A stretch of DNA of 11,368 nucleotides from contig JAIRXZ010000164.1 in assembly GCA_031267995.1 (NCBI GenBank), positions 1 through 11,368 on the forward strand. Reading direction: 5' to 3'. The notes beneath the pieces were generated by a model. The model ran no database searches. It had not been told where the DNA came from and was given only the letters and a program-made list of their open reading frames with translations. This document shows positions 1-6,176 of the stretch, in pieces; position 1 is the first letter of the stretch; every line of letters begins with the position of its first letter. Both the position numbers and the translations under genes were made by a program. The DNA comes from Odoribacteraceae bacterium (GTDB taxonomy: Bacteria; Bacteroidota; Bacteroidia; Bacteroidales; Marinifilaceae).

Positions 1-27
1 TGTATGTTGGCGGTATTGGCATCTTGG

Positions 28-52
28 GAGACGTAGCACGCTACGTCTCTAC
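28..52 (-). repeat. REP-like palindromic repeat, copy 1
   Basis: The unit has 10-nt arms GAGACGTAGC and GCTACGTCTC (28-37 and 40-49) around a 2-nt centre, plus a flanking TAC at 50-52. Copy 2 at 97-121 is its exact reverse complement over 25 nt, so the pair is a BIME-like inverted duplex. Short palindromes of this kind scattered between genes are typical of REP elements, often mobilised by RAYT-type transposases; no such transposase lies in this window. The location just past the operon terminator is typical for REP elements. Confidence 0.7.
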
Positions 53-96
53 GGAGGTACTTACAATTCATGGGTGGGGGGAGGTTATGGAAATCA

Positions 97-121
97 GTAG
101 AGACGTAGCGTGCTACGTCTC
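97..121 (+). repeat. REP-like palindromic repeat, copy 2
   Basis: Same 25-nt unit as at 28-52 but in the opposite orientation: GTA (97-99), left arm 100-109, centre GT, right arm 112-121. The two copies match perfectly as inverted repeats across a 44-nt spacer (53-96). They can fold separately as small hairpins or together as one 25-bp stem. Confidence 0.7.
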
Positions 122-125
122 ACAT

Positions 126-158
126 CACGGGGATGTCGCGGGAACTGTTCATCCCGTG
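126..158. other. Hairpin between the REP-like pair and the tsf terminator
   Basis: CACGGGGAT (126-134) pairs with ATCCCGTG (151-158) with a single bulged G at 132, giving 8 bp and a 16-nt loop. No T-run follows on either strand, so it is not an obvious intrinsic terminator. It may be a third, diverged palindromic unit or a 3'-end stabilising structure for read-through RNA. The role is unknown. Confidence 0.4.
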
Positions 159-171
159 GCGGGGGCCAATG

Positions 172-207
172 AAAAAGGGCTGCTCGAAGAATCGAGGCAG
201 CCCTTTT
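172..207 (-). terminator. Intrinsic terminator of the rplM-rpsI-rpsB-tsf operon
   Basis: AAAAGGGCTGC-TCGA (173-187) pairs with TCGA-(bulged G196)-GCAGCCC-TTTT (192-207) around the loop AGAA, a stem of about 15 bp. Read on the minus strand it ends in a run of five T (complement of 172-176). It begins about 20 nt after the tsf stop codon, where a Rho-independent terminator for that operon is expected. The symmetric A/T flanks could also give weak termination on the plus strand. Confidence 0.85.
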
Positions 208-227
208 CGTTGTCGCGGAGCGACGGG

Positions 228-1043
228 TTAACCCAGCGAGAAGCGCAGGAATCCCGACACGCTCAGGCTCTTGTCCACGCCCTGGAGGTACTCCCGGACG
301 GTGATCTTCCCGTCCTGCTCGAACGTTTGGTTCAGCAGGGTAGCCTCCTGGTAGAACTTGTTCAGGCGTCCCTGGGCGATTTTGTCCCACATCTCCGCGG
401 GCTTCCCCTCCTCTTGCGCCTTCCCGCGGCCGATTTCCAACTCGTGTTCGATGACATCAGCGGGAATGTCGGCCTTGTCCACGGCGATCGGGGACATGGC
501 AGCAATCTGCATGGCGACGTTCTTCATCACCTGTGCAGCCACTTCCTTGTTGAATCCCACGGCGGTAGCCAATTTGTTGCCCGGATGGATGTATATACTG
601 CATCCCCCGGCCACCACTTTCCCGTAGTAAGCCAACTCCAGCTTCTCGCCGATCACGCCGGTCTGCTCGGAGATATGCTCGGCAACGGTGCGGTCATCCA
701 GCTTGGTGGCCAACAAAGCCTCCCTATCCGCCGGCAACGTGGCGAGCGCCAGGTCGAGAACACGTTCGGTAAAAGCGATGAACCCCGCGTTTTGGGCAAC
801 AAAGTCGGTTTCGCAATTCAACGAAACCACCACGGCGCTTTTGCCATCCGTCTTGGCCAGTACGCATCCCTGGTTGGCATCCCTATCCGCCCGTTTGTTC
901 GCGATAGCGAGGCCTTTCTTGCGAATGATATCGACGGCCTTATTAAAATCGCCCTCTGCCTCTTGCAGGGCGTGTTTGCAGTCCATCATGCCGGCATTGG
1001 TTGCCTTGCGCAACTTCATTACCTCTGCTGCTGTAATTTCCAT
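228..1043 (-). CDS. tsf: Translation elongation factor Ts (EF-Ts)
   Basis: The 271-aa product is the guanine nucleotide exchange factor that recycles EF-Tu from its GDP to its GTP form in the cytoplasm. The N-terminal UBA-like domain is clear (residues 1-50, with LRKATNAGMMDCKHAL near 11-26). The signature TDFVAQN sits at about 79-85; in the family its Asp-Phe pair inserts into EF-Tu and disturbs the Mg site. A dimerisation/core region follows, ending in a C-terminal part with FEQDGKITVREYLQ. The length is normal for Bacteroidetes. The ATG at 1043 gives the canonical MEITAAEVMKLR start. It is the last gene of the ribosomal operon, 27 nt after rpsB, and is followed by a strong hairpin terminator. 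The rpsB-tsf pairing is conserved in most bacteria. Confidence 0.97.
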   Translation of the reverse strand: MEITAAEVMKLRKATNAGMMDCKHALQEAEGDFNKAVDIIRKKGLAIANKRADRDANQGCVLAKTDGKSAVVVSLNCETDFVAQNAGFIAFTERVLDLALATLPADREALLATKLDDRTVAEHISEQTGVIGEKLELAYYGKVVAGGCSIYIHPGNKLATAVGFNKEVAAQVMKNVAMQIAAMSPIAVDKADIPADVIEHELEIGRGKAQEEGKPAEMWDKIAQGRLNKFYQEATLLNQTFEQDGKITVREYLQGVDKSLSVSGFLRFSLG

Positions 1044-1070
1044 GTATTTCGTTTTTAATGTGGTGTGTGA

Positions 1071-1841
1071 TTATTCTTCCGCGGGTACCTCGCGAGCGAC
1101 GCGTTCGCCCGTTTCGACGCCCTCTCTCCTATCCTCCTCCTTTTCGCGTTCCACCTTACGTTCGCCCAGTCCCTCCTTGACGGCGGCGGTAACCTTGTCG
1201 ATCACCAGGGTGATGGAGGTAGAAGCATCGTCATTGGCGGGGATCACGAAATCGATCCCGTCGGGATTGGAATTGGTATCCACCATGGCAAACACCGGGA
1301 TCCCCAACGTTTGCGCCTCTTTCACGGCGATATACTCCTTCATCACGTCAACGACAAAGAGGGCAGCCGGAAGGCGGGTCAGGTCGGCAATACTGCCGAG
1401 GTTTTTCTCCAACTTGGTACGTTGGCGGGCGATTTGCAGCCTCTCGCGTTTGGAGAGGTGGGAGAAGGTACCGTCTTTTTCCATCTTGTCGATGGTAGTC
1501 ATTTTCTTCACGGCCTTCCGGATCGTCGGGAAGTTGGTGAGCATACCTCCCGGCCACCTTTCGGTGACGTATGGCATGTTAATTTGAACGACTCTCTCTG
1601 CAACAATATCCTTAGCCTGTTTTTTTGTTGCAACAAACAGAATTTTCCGGCCTGATTTGGCGATCTGCTTCATGGCCGCGCACGCCCTGTCGAGCATGAC
1701 GGATGTTTTATTCAGGTCGATAATATGGATACCATTCCGCTCCATGAAGATATAAGGAGCCATCTTGGGATTCCATTTGCGGGTAAGGTGGCCGAAGTGT
1801 ACCCCCGCGTCTAAAAGTTCGTCGAAATTTGGTTTTGACAT
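1071..1841 (-). CDS. rpsB: 30S ribosomal protein S2 (uS2)
   Basis: The 256-aa protein of the small ribosomal subunit binds late in assembly at the head-body junction and helps anchor S1 in many bacteria. Family hallmarks visible are AGVHFGHLTRKWNPKM (12-27), the coiled-coil-flanked core with FVATKKQAKDIV (69-80), RWPGGMLTNF (95-104) and the C-terminal DTNSNPDGIDFVIPANDDA segment. The last 30 or so residues form a very charged Glu/Arg-rich tail, a part that varies between species. The ATG at 1841 gives the usual MSKPNFDELLDAGVHFGH start. The gene sits 90 nt after rpsI and 27 nt before tsf on the same strand and is most likely co-transcribed with both. Confidence 0.97.
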   Translation of the reverse strand: MSKPNFDELLDAGVHFGHLTRKWNPKMAPYIFMERNGIHIIDLNKTSVMLDRACAAMKQIAKSGRKILFVATKKQAKDIVAERVVQINMPYVTERWPGGMLTNFPTIRKAVKKMTTIDKMEKDGTFSHLSKRERLQIARQRTKLEKNLGSIADLTRLPAALFVVDVMKEYIAVKEAQTLGIPVFAMVDTNSNPDGIDFVIPANDDASTSITLVIDKVTAAVKEGLGERKVEREKEEDRREGVETGERVAREVPAEE

Positions 1842-1883
1842 GTTTGATTATTTAAAGTTTACATTCTGTACTCACACAATTGC

Positions 1884-1896
1884 CGGGTAGTTCCCG
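1884..1896. other. Small hairpin in the rpsI-rpsB spacer
   Basis: CGGG (1884-1887) pairs with CCCG (1893-1896) around a 5-nt loop inside the 90-nt rpsI-rpsB spacer, which is long compared with the 6-nt and 27-nt spacers elsewhere in the operon. S2-binding leaders upstream of rpsB are known in other phyla; here the structure is short and no assignment is possible. No T-run follows, so termination is unlikely. Confidence 0.25.
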
Positions 1897-1931
1897 CGAG
1901 AAGTCCCGCCAATTTAGATACTAAACTTGGT

Positions 1932-2318
1932 TTAACGCTTCGAGAACTGGAAGCGCTTGCGTGCACCAGGCTGTCCCGGTTTCTTCCGCTCCACCTCGCG
2001 CGGATCGCGAGTAATGAACCCTGCTGCCCTCAGCGCCGGCTTATCCTCGGCGTTGATCTTCACCAGCGCGCGGGAGATGCCCAGCCTTAGCGCCTCTGCC
2101 TGTCCGTTAAAGCCCCCTCCGTCGAGGATCGCCTTCACATCATATTGCCCGGCCACGCCCAGCAGCTCGAGCGGTTGTTTCACCTTATATTGCAGGGTTG
2201 CCAGCGAGAAATACTCCTCCATTGCCTTCTTGTTGACGACAATATTCCCCTTGCCTTCGCTCAGGTAGACGCGTGCCACGGCCGTTTTTCTCCTACCGGT
2301 TGCATTGATCGTTTCCAT
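1932..2318 (-). CDS. rpsI: 30S ribosomal protein S9 (uS9)
   Basis: The 128-aa small-subunit protein sits in the 30S head; its C-terminal tail reaches into the P site and contacts the tRNA anticodon stem-loop. Clear family blocks are GRRKTAVARVYL (8-19), GGGFNGQAEALRLGISRAL (67-85) and the terminal RDPREVERKKPGQPGARKRFQFSKR-type segment ending in the conserved Lys-Arg. The length is standard. The ATG at 2318 gives METINATGRRKTAVA, matching the family start. It follows rplM by only 6 nt, the near-universal L13-S9 pairing, so translation is probably coupled. Confidence 0.97.
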   Translation of the reverse strand: METINATGRRKTAVARVYLSEGKGNIVVNKKAMEEYFSLATLQYKVKQPLELLGVAGQYDVKAILDGGGFNGQAEALRLGISRALVKINAEDKPALRAAGFITRDPREVERKKPGQPGARKRFQFSKR

Positions 2319-2324
2319 ACTTTA

Positions 2325-2780
2325 TTAATTAAGCGTGTTAATATCGATAACCCTGGGTTTCTGTGCGGCGTGTTTGTGCTCCGGGCCGACATACAGGTAA
2401 AGATTCCTGAAAACCGCGTCGCCGAGGCGATTCTTCGGCAACATTCCCTTCACGGCATGTTCGAGGATTCTATCCGGATGCGTTTTCATCCACTGCTCGG
2501 GAGTATTGATGCGTTGCCCGCCGGGGTATTGCGTGTGCCGGATATACTGTTTATCCGACATCTTTTTCCCCGTCAGGATGACTTTCTCCACGTTAACGAT
2601 CACCACGTTATCACCGCAATCCACGTGCGGCGTGAAACCGGGCTTGTACTTACCCCGGAGGAGCTTCGCGACCTTCGCCGCGAGCCGTCCCACGACCTGG
2701 TTCTCCGCGTCGATCACCACCCACTCCTTCTGCACGGTAGCTTTGTTGAGATGGACTGTTCTGTAGCTAATTTGATCCAC
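2325..2780 (-). CDS. rplM: 50S ribosomal protein L13 (uL13)
   Basis: The product is an early-assembly protein of the large ribosomal subunit. Starting from the GTG at 2780 it is 151 aa, the usual length in Bacteroidetes, and begins MDQISYRTVHLNKATVQKEWVVIDA like its relatives. An in-frame GTG at 2828 would add 16 residues unlike the family and would start inside the leader, so I reject it. Family blocks seen are GRLAAKVAKLLRGKYKP (31-47), HVDCGDNVVIVN (52-63), the PGGQR turn, VKGMLPKN and EHKHAAQKP near the end. It is the first gene of the operon, preceded by an A-rich stretch just before the GTG and by a long structured leader. In other phyla L13 represses its own operon through its leader, and the same may hold here. 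Confidence 0.96.
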   Translation of the reverse strand: MDQISYRTVHLNKATVQKEWVVIDAENQVVGRLAAKVAKLLRGKYKPGFTPHVDCGDNVVIVNVEKVILTGKKMSDKQYIRHTQYPGGQRINTPEQWMKTHPDRILEHAVKGMLPKNRLGDAVFRNLYLYVGPEHKHAAQKPRVIDINTLN

Positions 2781-2841
2781 TGTTTTTCTTTTAAAATTAC
2801 ACTTCTGTTTGTTCTTTGTCGCGACCACCGCCGCATCCCCT

Positions 2842-2891
2842 TGGGATTGAATGAAACGAGGTTTATGGGCAATAAACTTTTTTCAATCCCA
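2842..2891 (-). promoter_or_regulatory. Nested hairpin in the rplM leader (candidate L13 autoregulatory RNA)
   Basis: The outer stem is 10 perfect base pairs: TGGGATTGAA (minus strand, from 2891) with TTCAATCCCA (ending 2842). Inside it, after an internal loop of 4 and 9 nt, GTTTAT and ATAAAC form a 6-bp stem (2872-2877 with 2861-2866) closed by a 5-nt loop. It lies within the 5' untranslated region, about 60 nt ahead of the rplM GTG, with no T-run after it, so it is unlikely to be a plain terminator. Ribosomal-protein leaders that bind L13 or L13-S9 products are known in other phyla. That this one is such a leader is inference from position and structure. Confidence 0.6.
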
Positions 2892-2934
2892 CCGGTGGAC
2901 GCACCGCAAGGTAAATGGCTAAGGTTCACTCCCG

Positions 2935-2964
2935 CGTTTTGGGACGGGCAGACGCGCCAAAATG
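2935..2964 (-). promoter_or_regulatory. 5'-end hairpin of the rplM leader
   Basis: TTTTGG (2937-2942) pairs with CCAAAA (2957-2962), extended by a G-T wobble and a C-G pair to 2935/2964, with a 14-nt loop. It begins right at the transcription start predicted from the -7 box at 2970-2977, so the leader RNA would open with this hairpin before the larger one at 2842-2891. It could stabilise the 5' end or be part of a protein-binding fold. Confidence 0.4.
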
Positions 2965-2969
2965 GTGGG

Positions 2970-2977
2970 CAAAAGTA
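2970..2977 (-). promoter_or_regulatory. Promoter -7 box for the rplM operon
   Basis: TACTTTTG on the minus strand is an exact match to the Bacteroidetes -7 consensus TAnnTTTG used by the major sigma factor (ABfA type). I see no good TTTG at the expected -33 position, though the stretch upstream is AT-rich. Transcription would start near 2964, giving a leader of roughly 185 nt before the rplM GTG. The identical octamer stands before the receptor gene at 6077. Confidence 0.55.
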
Positions 2978-3047
2978 CAAAAAGATTTAATACATTGATA
3001 ATCCGCGTCGAATTTATTTCTGCCGCTCGATTGGCATCATCATCCGC

Positions 3048-3836
3048 TCACATCCCCGCGTCCAGCACGCGCACATCCTCCGTGTAGCAGGTAAAAATCC
3101 CAAGGGCGCCCTGTATATTACCAACCAGCGGAGCGGGTGTGACGATACTCCCCTGCTGCGCGCTATTGGCCTCGTTGAGAGACACCTGGTAATCATAACA
3201 CTGCCGGGTCATTCGGCGGAGGAGCAGCCGCACGCGGGTCATCCCCTTCGCGGGGGCAAAGGCGATTGTCCGCTCCACCACGGAAGCCGGCGGGAGGATA
3301 CTATAATCGAGCAAACTCGACGCGTGCTCCCTCGCGCCGGCATCATCAAACGTCTGCACGACATATAGATAATAATTCTCACCGGGTGCGCGTGACGTCC
3401 TGAACCAAATCGTGGCGCCCCCCTCCCCCAGGCTCGCGGAATCAATCGCCACCGCCGGCGGGACGACCGTCCGCGCGCTCACCCGCTCCCCTTCCGGCGT
3501 CAGAATTTCCAGCGACAAGCTATCCACGCCCGTCGCCAGCCGCTCCCTGCTCCAGTAATTATACACGAACCCTCCCCCCGTCTGCAGCACGCGAAACGCC
3601 AGCGGAACGCGTTGATCGGCAACAATCGTCACCTCCAGCGGAATATCAAAATCGGGTCTCAGCTCACCGGCAAGCGGCAGCACGCGCGTGGCTGTCAGCC
3701 TGAAATCCCGGTTAGGCTGGCAATAGCACTCGATAAAATAGTCGCGCGACCCACCCGTCTCCCCCGCGGGCAGCTCCTCGTCCGGGAGACAGCCGGCGGT
3801 CGAAAGACACAGGGCAACAATCAAATATCTATTCAT
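3048..3836 (-). CDS. DUF4249-family lipoprotein, partner of the upstream TonB-dependent receptor
   Basis: The 262-aa protein begins with a lipoprotein signal peptide (MNRYLIVALCLSTAG) followed by Cys16, the likely lipidated residue; Thr at the -3 position is unusual for a lipobox but tolerated in Bacteroidetes. Family features of DUF4249 are the CYCQPNRDFRLTATRVLPL start of the mature part, a beta-rich middle with Leu/Thr-Pro-Glu-Gly motifs, and the C-terminal GNIQGALGIFTCYTEDVRVL, which resembles the 'GNIxGGLGIF' ending common in the family. The ATG at 3836 starts 3 nt after the receptor TGA (3840-3842); a GTG immediately before it is also in frame. The molecular function is not known. Because these genes regularly follow TonB-dependent receptors, it is presumably an outer-membrane accessory of that receptor. 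No terminator is visible between its stop and the rplM promoter. Confidence 0.8.
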   Translation of the reverse strand: MNRYLIVALCLSTAGCLPDEELPAGETGGSRDYFIECYCQPNRDFRLTATRVLPLAGELRPDFDIPLEVTIVADQRVPLAFRVLQTGGGFVYNYWSRERLATGVDSLSLEILTPEGERVSARTVVPPAVAIDSASLGEGGATIWFRTSRAPGENYYLYVVQTFDDAGAREHASSLLDYSILPPASVVERTIAFAPAKGMTRVRLLLRRMTRQCYDYQVSLNEANSAQQGSIVTPAPLVGNIQGALGIFTCYTEDVRVLDAGM

Positions 3837-3839
3837 CAC

Positions 3840-6077
3840 TCACCAGATTAAGCGTAACGAAACATGGGGAATAAACGGCAAAATCACCTTCGACCGCGGC
3901 GCCAGCCGTTGCAATCCCCCCTCCCCCTCCTCCGGTCGGAAATAGACAAACGAGGGATTCGACTGGTTATACACGTTATAAGCCCCCGCGCTCACCTTGA
4001 ACGTGAACGGCCCCCTCTCGAACGAATAATCAACACTCACGTCCAGCCTGTGATTGGGCGGCAGCCTATAATTATACCTCTCCTTATACACGGGGATCAG
4101 CACCGGTCGATCCTCCTCATCGGCGAGATTATGAGCCACCACGATCCCCGTCGGGAACGTCGTGTTCACCCCCGACGAATAGTTCCACAGCGCCCCCATC
4201 GTCAACCTTCTCCCCGGCGTCCAGGAGAGGCTCAGCACCACGTGATGCTTCACGTCATAGGGAGGGAAAAACGCCTGTCCGTCATTAATCTCGGCGAACG
4301 TGCGCTTGGACTCCGAAAGCGTGTAATTCCCCCCGGCGCGCAGCCCCCGGTAATGAAACGCGACATCCACCTCGAACCCCTTGGCATCCCCTTTCCCCTC
4401 GATTTGTCGCTCCTCGCTCGCCGCGTAAGTCGCCCCGGGATCGCGAGTAAAATCCTTCACGCGCCACATGCTCTTGTAAAACAGCCCGGCATACGCGCTA
4501 AACCGCTGCCCCATCTCCCTGCTGGCGCCCACCGAATACTGGTAACACGTTGCCGGCCGGTTCCCTTTTCCCAGCGGGTACCAGATATCCACCGGCGTCT
4601 TCACCGTGAAATAGGGATACAGCCCCAGGTACTGCACGCTCTTGGCAAAATCCGCCCACAGCACAAAGCGCCCGGCGTAGCTCACCTTCAACCGGGGTGA
4701 AAACTCGTGCGTCCTCGCCTCCCCGTCGTGATACTGGTAATCGACGCCCCCCTCCAGCGTCAGGTAATCATTCACCCGGAAGCCGAGATCGAGGTAAATA
4801 TCATACAGCCGGAAGATCTTATCCGAACTCCTTATCAGCACGTTCCCATACCCATCCTCCCGGTTCGCCGTCTCGAAGCGATTATACTCCGCCCTTGCCC
4901 CCGCCCCTGCCCGCAGCCCGCCGGGGAACACCCGCGAGTAAGACAGCCGGGACATCAGCGTCAGGTAGCGATTCCCCCCGCCCATCGGCACGCTACCCAT
5001 CGAGCCGCCCTCGCTAAAGGCCGACTTGACGCCTGCCTGCACCGTCCACTCGTCCCCCGACTCCCGCGTGCGCGTCGAAAGCACGTTCCCCGAAAGCGTG
5101 TGCCACTTAAAGCGATAGAGAAAATGCTCGCTCAGCTTCATATTTAGTCTATCGGTAGTAAAAAGAGCAAACGCGCCCAGCCGCCAGCGTCCCGGCAGCG
5201 AGGCATCCACGGCCGCCGTCACGTCGCTAAACGCGTATTCGGGCATCAAGTTAGGCTCCACCTCCCCCCGGCGCCCCCTGTTATACAGCCGGGCAACCTG
5301 CCGCAGGTACGACGACCGCGCCGACAGGGCATACGACGCCACCCCCTTCGCCAGCGGCCCCCGCGTCTTCAGCGAGGAGGAGACAACCCCCAGCGTCGCC
5401 TCCCCCTCGTGTCGCGACTTCCCCCCGGCATCCGGCCGCATGTTCAGGTACGACGACAGGAACCCGTTATACCTCGCCGGAAACCCGCTCTTGTACAGCG
5501 TGGAGCTGCCCAGGATATACGGGTCGAAAGTAGACAGTATCCCCGTCAAGTGATCCGGGTTAGCGATGGGCATATCATGAATCAGGAACCCGTTCTCGTG
5601 GCTATTCCCTCCCCTCACGTACACGCCTGAGTTAAAGGGATTCGTCGTGATAATCCCCGGAAGCGTGGCCAGCCACTTCAGCACGTCGTGCTCGCCGAGA
5701 ATCGCGGGGACGCGTTCGATATGGCCTGACGTCGACCGCATGTTACCGGCAGAGGTCACCGCCGTGACAATCACCTCCTCCAACTGCCCGTCGCTGCTCC
5801 TGAGCACCACCACGAAAGGCTCATCGTGGCGTTCCACCCGGCGCGTCTCCTCCCGGTAGCCGACATGCGACAAGGCAATCGTGCAAGGCAGCTCGCACTC
5901 CAGGCGGAAACGTCCCAGCGAATCGCTCGTCGTCCCGGCGCCGCTCTCCACCCGCACGACGTGCACGCCCCGCACCGGCGACCCGTCGCGCGAAACAACC
6001 CTCCCCGACACCACCCCCTGCCCCAGCAGGGCTATCGGGCACGAGAGCAACAGCCATATCATCAAAAACCTTTTCAT
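3840..6077 (-). CDS. TonB-dependent receptor with N-terminal carboxypeptidase-regulatory-like domain
   Basis: The 745-aa outer-membrane protein has a Sec signal peptide (1-20, ending ALLGQ). An Ig-like CarboxypepD_reg-like domain follows (about 22-92, with VVSGRVVSRDGSPVRGVHV and SDSLGRF). Then come a linker with EEVIVTA (100-106), a plug domain (about 112-225, with VLKWLATLPGI, VYVRGGNSHENGFLIHDMPI and GFPARYNGFLSSYLN), and a C-terminal 22-strand-type barrel rich in alternating aromatic residues that ends in the aromatic VSLRLIW. This receptor type imports a ligand using TonB/ExbBD energy; the ligand cannot be read from sequence. It is shorter than SusC proteins and has no SusD partner; instead it is followed by a DUF4249 lipoprotein, a recurrent Bacteroidetes pair. 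The ATG at 6077 lies about 15 nt after the start predicted from the -7 box at 6098-6105. Confidence 0.93.
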   Translation of the reverse strand: MKRFLMIWLLLSCPIALLGQGVVSGRVVSRDGSPVRGVHVVRVESGAGTTSDSLGRFRLECELPCTIALSHVGYREETRRVERHDEPFVVVLRSSDGQLEEVIVTAVTSAGNMRSTSGHIERVPAILGEHDVLKWLATLPGIITTNPFNSGVYVRGGNSHENGFLIHDMPIANPDHLTGILSTFDPYILGSSTLYKSGFPARYNGFLSSYLNMRPDAGGKSRHEGEATLGVVSSSLKTRGPLAKGVASYALSARSSYLRQVARLYNRGRRGEVEPNLMPEYAFSDVTAAVDASLPGRWRLGAFALFTTDRLNMKLSEHFLYRFKWHTLSGNVLSTRTRESGDEWTVQAGVKSAFSEGGSMGSVPMGGGNRYLTLMSRLSYSRVFPGGLRAGAGARAEYNRFETANREDGYGNVLIRSSDKIFRLYDIYLDLGFRVNDYLTLEGGVDYQYHDGEARTHEFSPRLKVSYAGRFVLWADFAKSVQYLGLYPYFTVKTPVDIWYPLGKGNRPATCYQYSVGASREMGQRFSAYAGLFYKSMWRVKDFTRDPGATYAASEERQIEGKGDAKGFEVDVAFHYRGLRAGGNYTLSESKRTFAEINDGQAFFPPYDVKHHVVLSLSWTPGRRLTMGALWNYSSGVNTTFPTGIVVAHNLADEEDRPVLIPVYKERYNYRLPPNHRLDVSVDYSFERGPFTFKVSAGAYNVYNQSNPSFVYFRPEEGEGGLQRLAPRSKVILPFIPHVSLRLIW

Positions 6078-6097
6078 TCATCACTTCATGCGGGAGC

Positions 6098-6105
6098 CAA
6101 AAGTA
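6098..6105 (-). promoter_or_regulatory. Promoter -7 box for the TonB receptor-DUF4249 operon
   Basis: TACTTTTG on the minus strand matches the Bacteroidetes -7 consensus TAnnTTTG exactly and is identical to the box before rplM. The predicted start near 6092 leaves a short leader of about 15 nt before the ATG at 6077. A clear -33 TTTG is missing; the region upstream contains the GC palindrome GGCCGCGCGGCC (6126-6137). hemW reads the other way from the same 99-nt spacer. Confidence 0.5.
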
Positions 6106-6176
6106 ATAAACAAATCGATCATCGCGGCCGCGCGGCCCCCAAAATCTCGCCGCCCAATAATGACTACATTCGCGTC

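Noticed and set aside
28..121. CRISPR array
   Set aside because: Only two copies, in opposite orientation and each palindromic; no repeat-spacer periodicity and no cas genes.
135..145. 11-nt match TCGCGGGAACT between the region after tsf and the rpsI-rpsB spacer
   Set aside because: Too short to be meaningful in a window of this size.
24..1058. Long open frame on the plus strand opposite tsf
   Set aside because: It is the antisense shadow of the unmistakable tsf gene and runs through the terminator and REP-like repeat; no family resemblance.
2781..2828. Upstream GTG start for rplM adding 16 residues
   Set aside because: The GTG at 2780 gives exactly the usual 151-aa L13 start; the extension is Lys/Asn-rich leader sequence.
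2714..2980. Minus-strand open frame of 88 codons across the rplM leader
   Set aside because: It starts upstream of the predicted transcription start, runs through the hairpins and ends inside rplM in another frame; no recognisable protein features.
3021..3036. TGCC/GGCA hairpin after the DUF4249 gene as its terminator
   Set aside because: Only 4 bp with an 8-nt loop and no T-run on the minus strand.
6126..6137. GC palindrome GGCCGCGCGGCC as a terminator or operator
   Set aside because: No spacer loop and no T-run; in GC-rich DNA such a palindrome is easily fortuitous.
6165..6172. TACATTCG as the hemW promoter -7 box
   Set aside because: One mismatch to TAnnTTTG and only 4 nt from the ATG, with no -33 element; too weak to list.
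5826..6176. N-terminal extension of hemW
   Set aside because: It lies within the receptor gene on the opposite strand and precedes the canonical IGIYVHVPFC start by over 100 residues.
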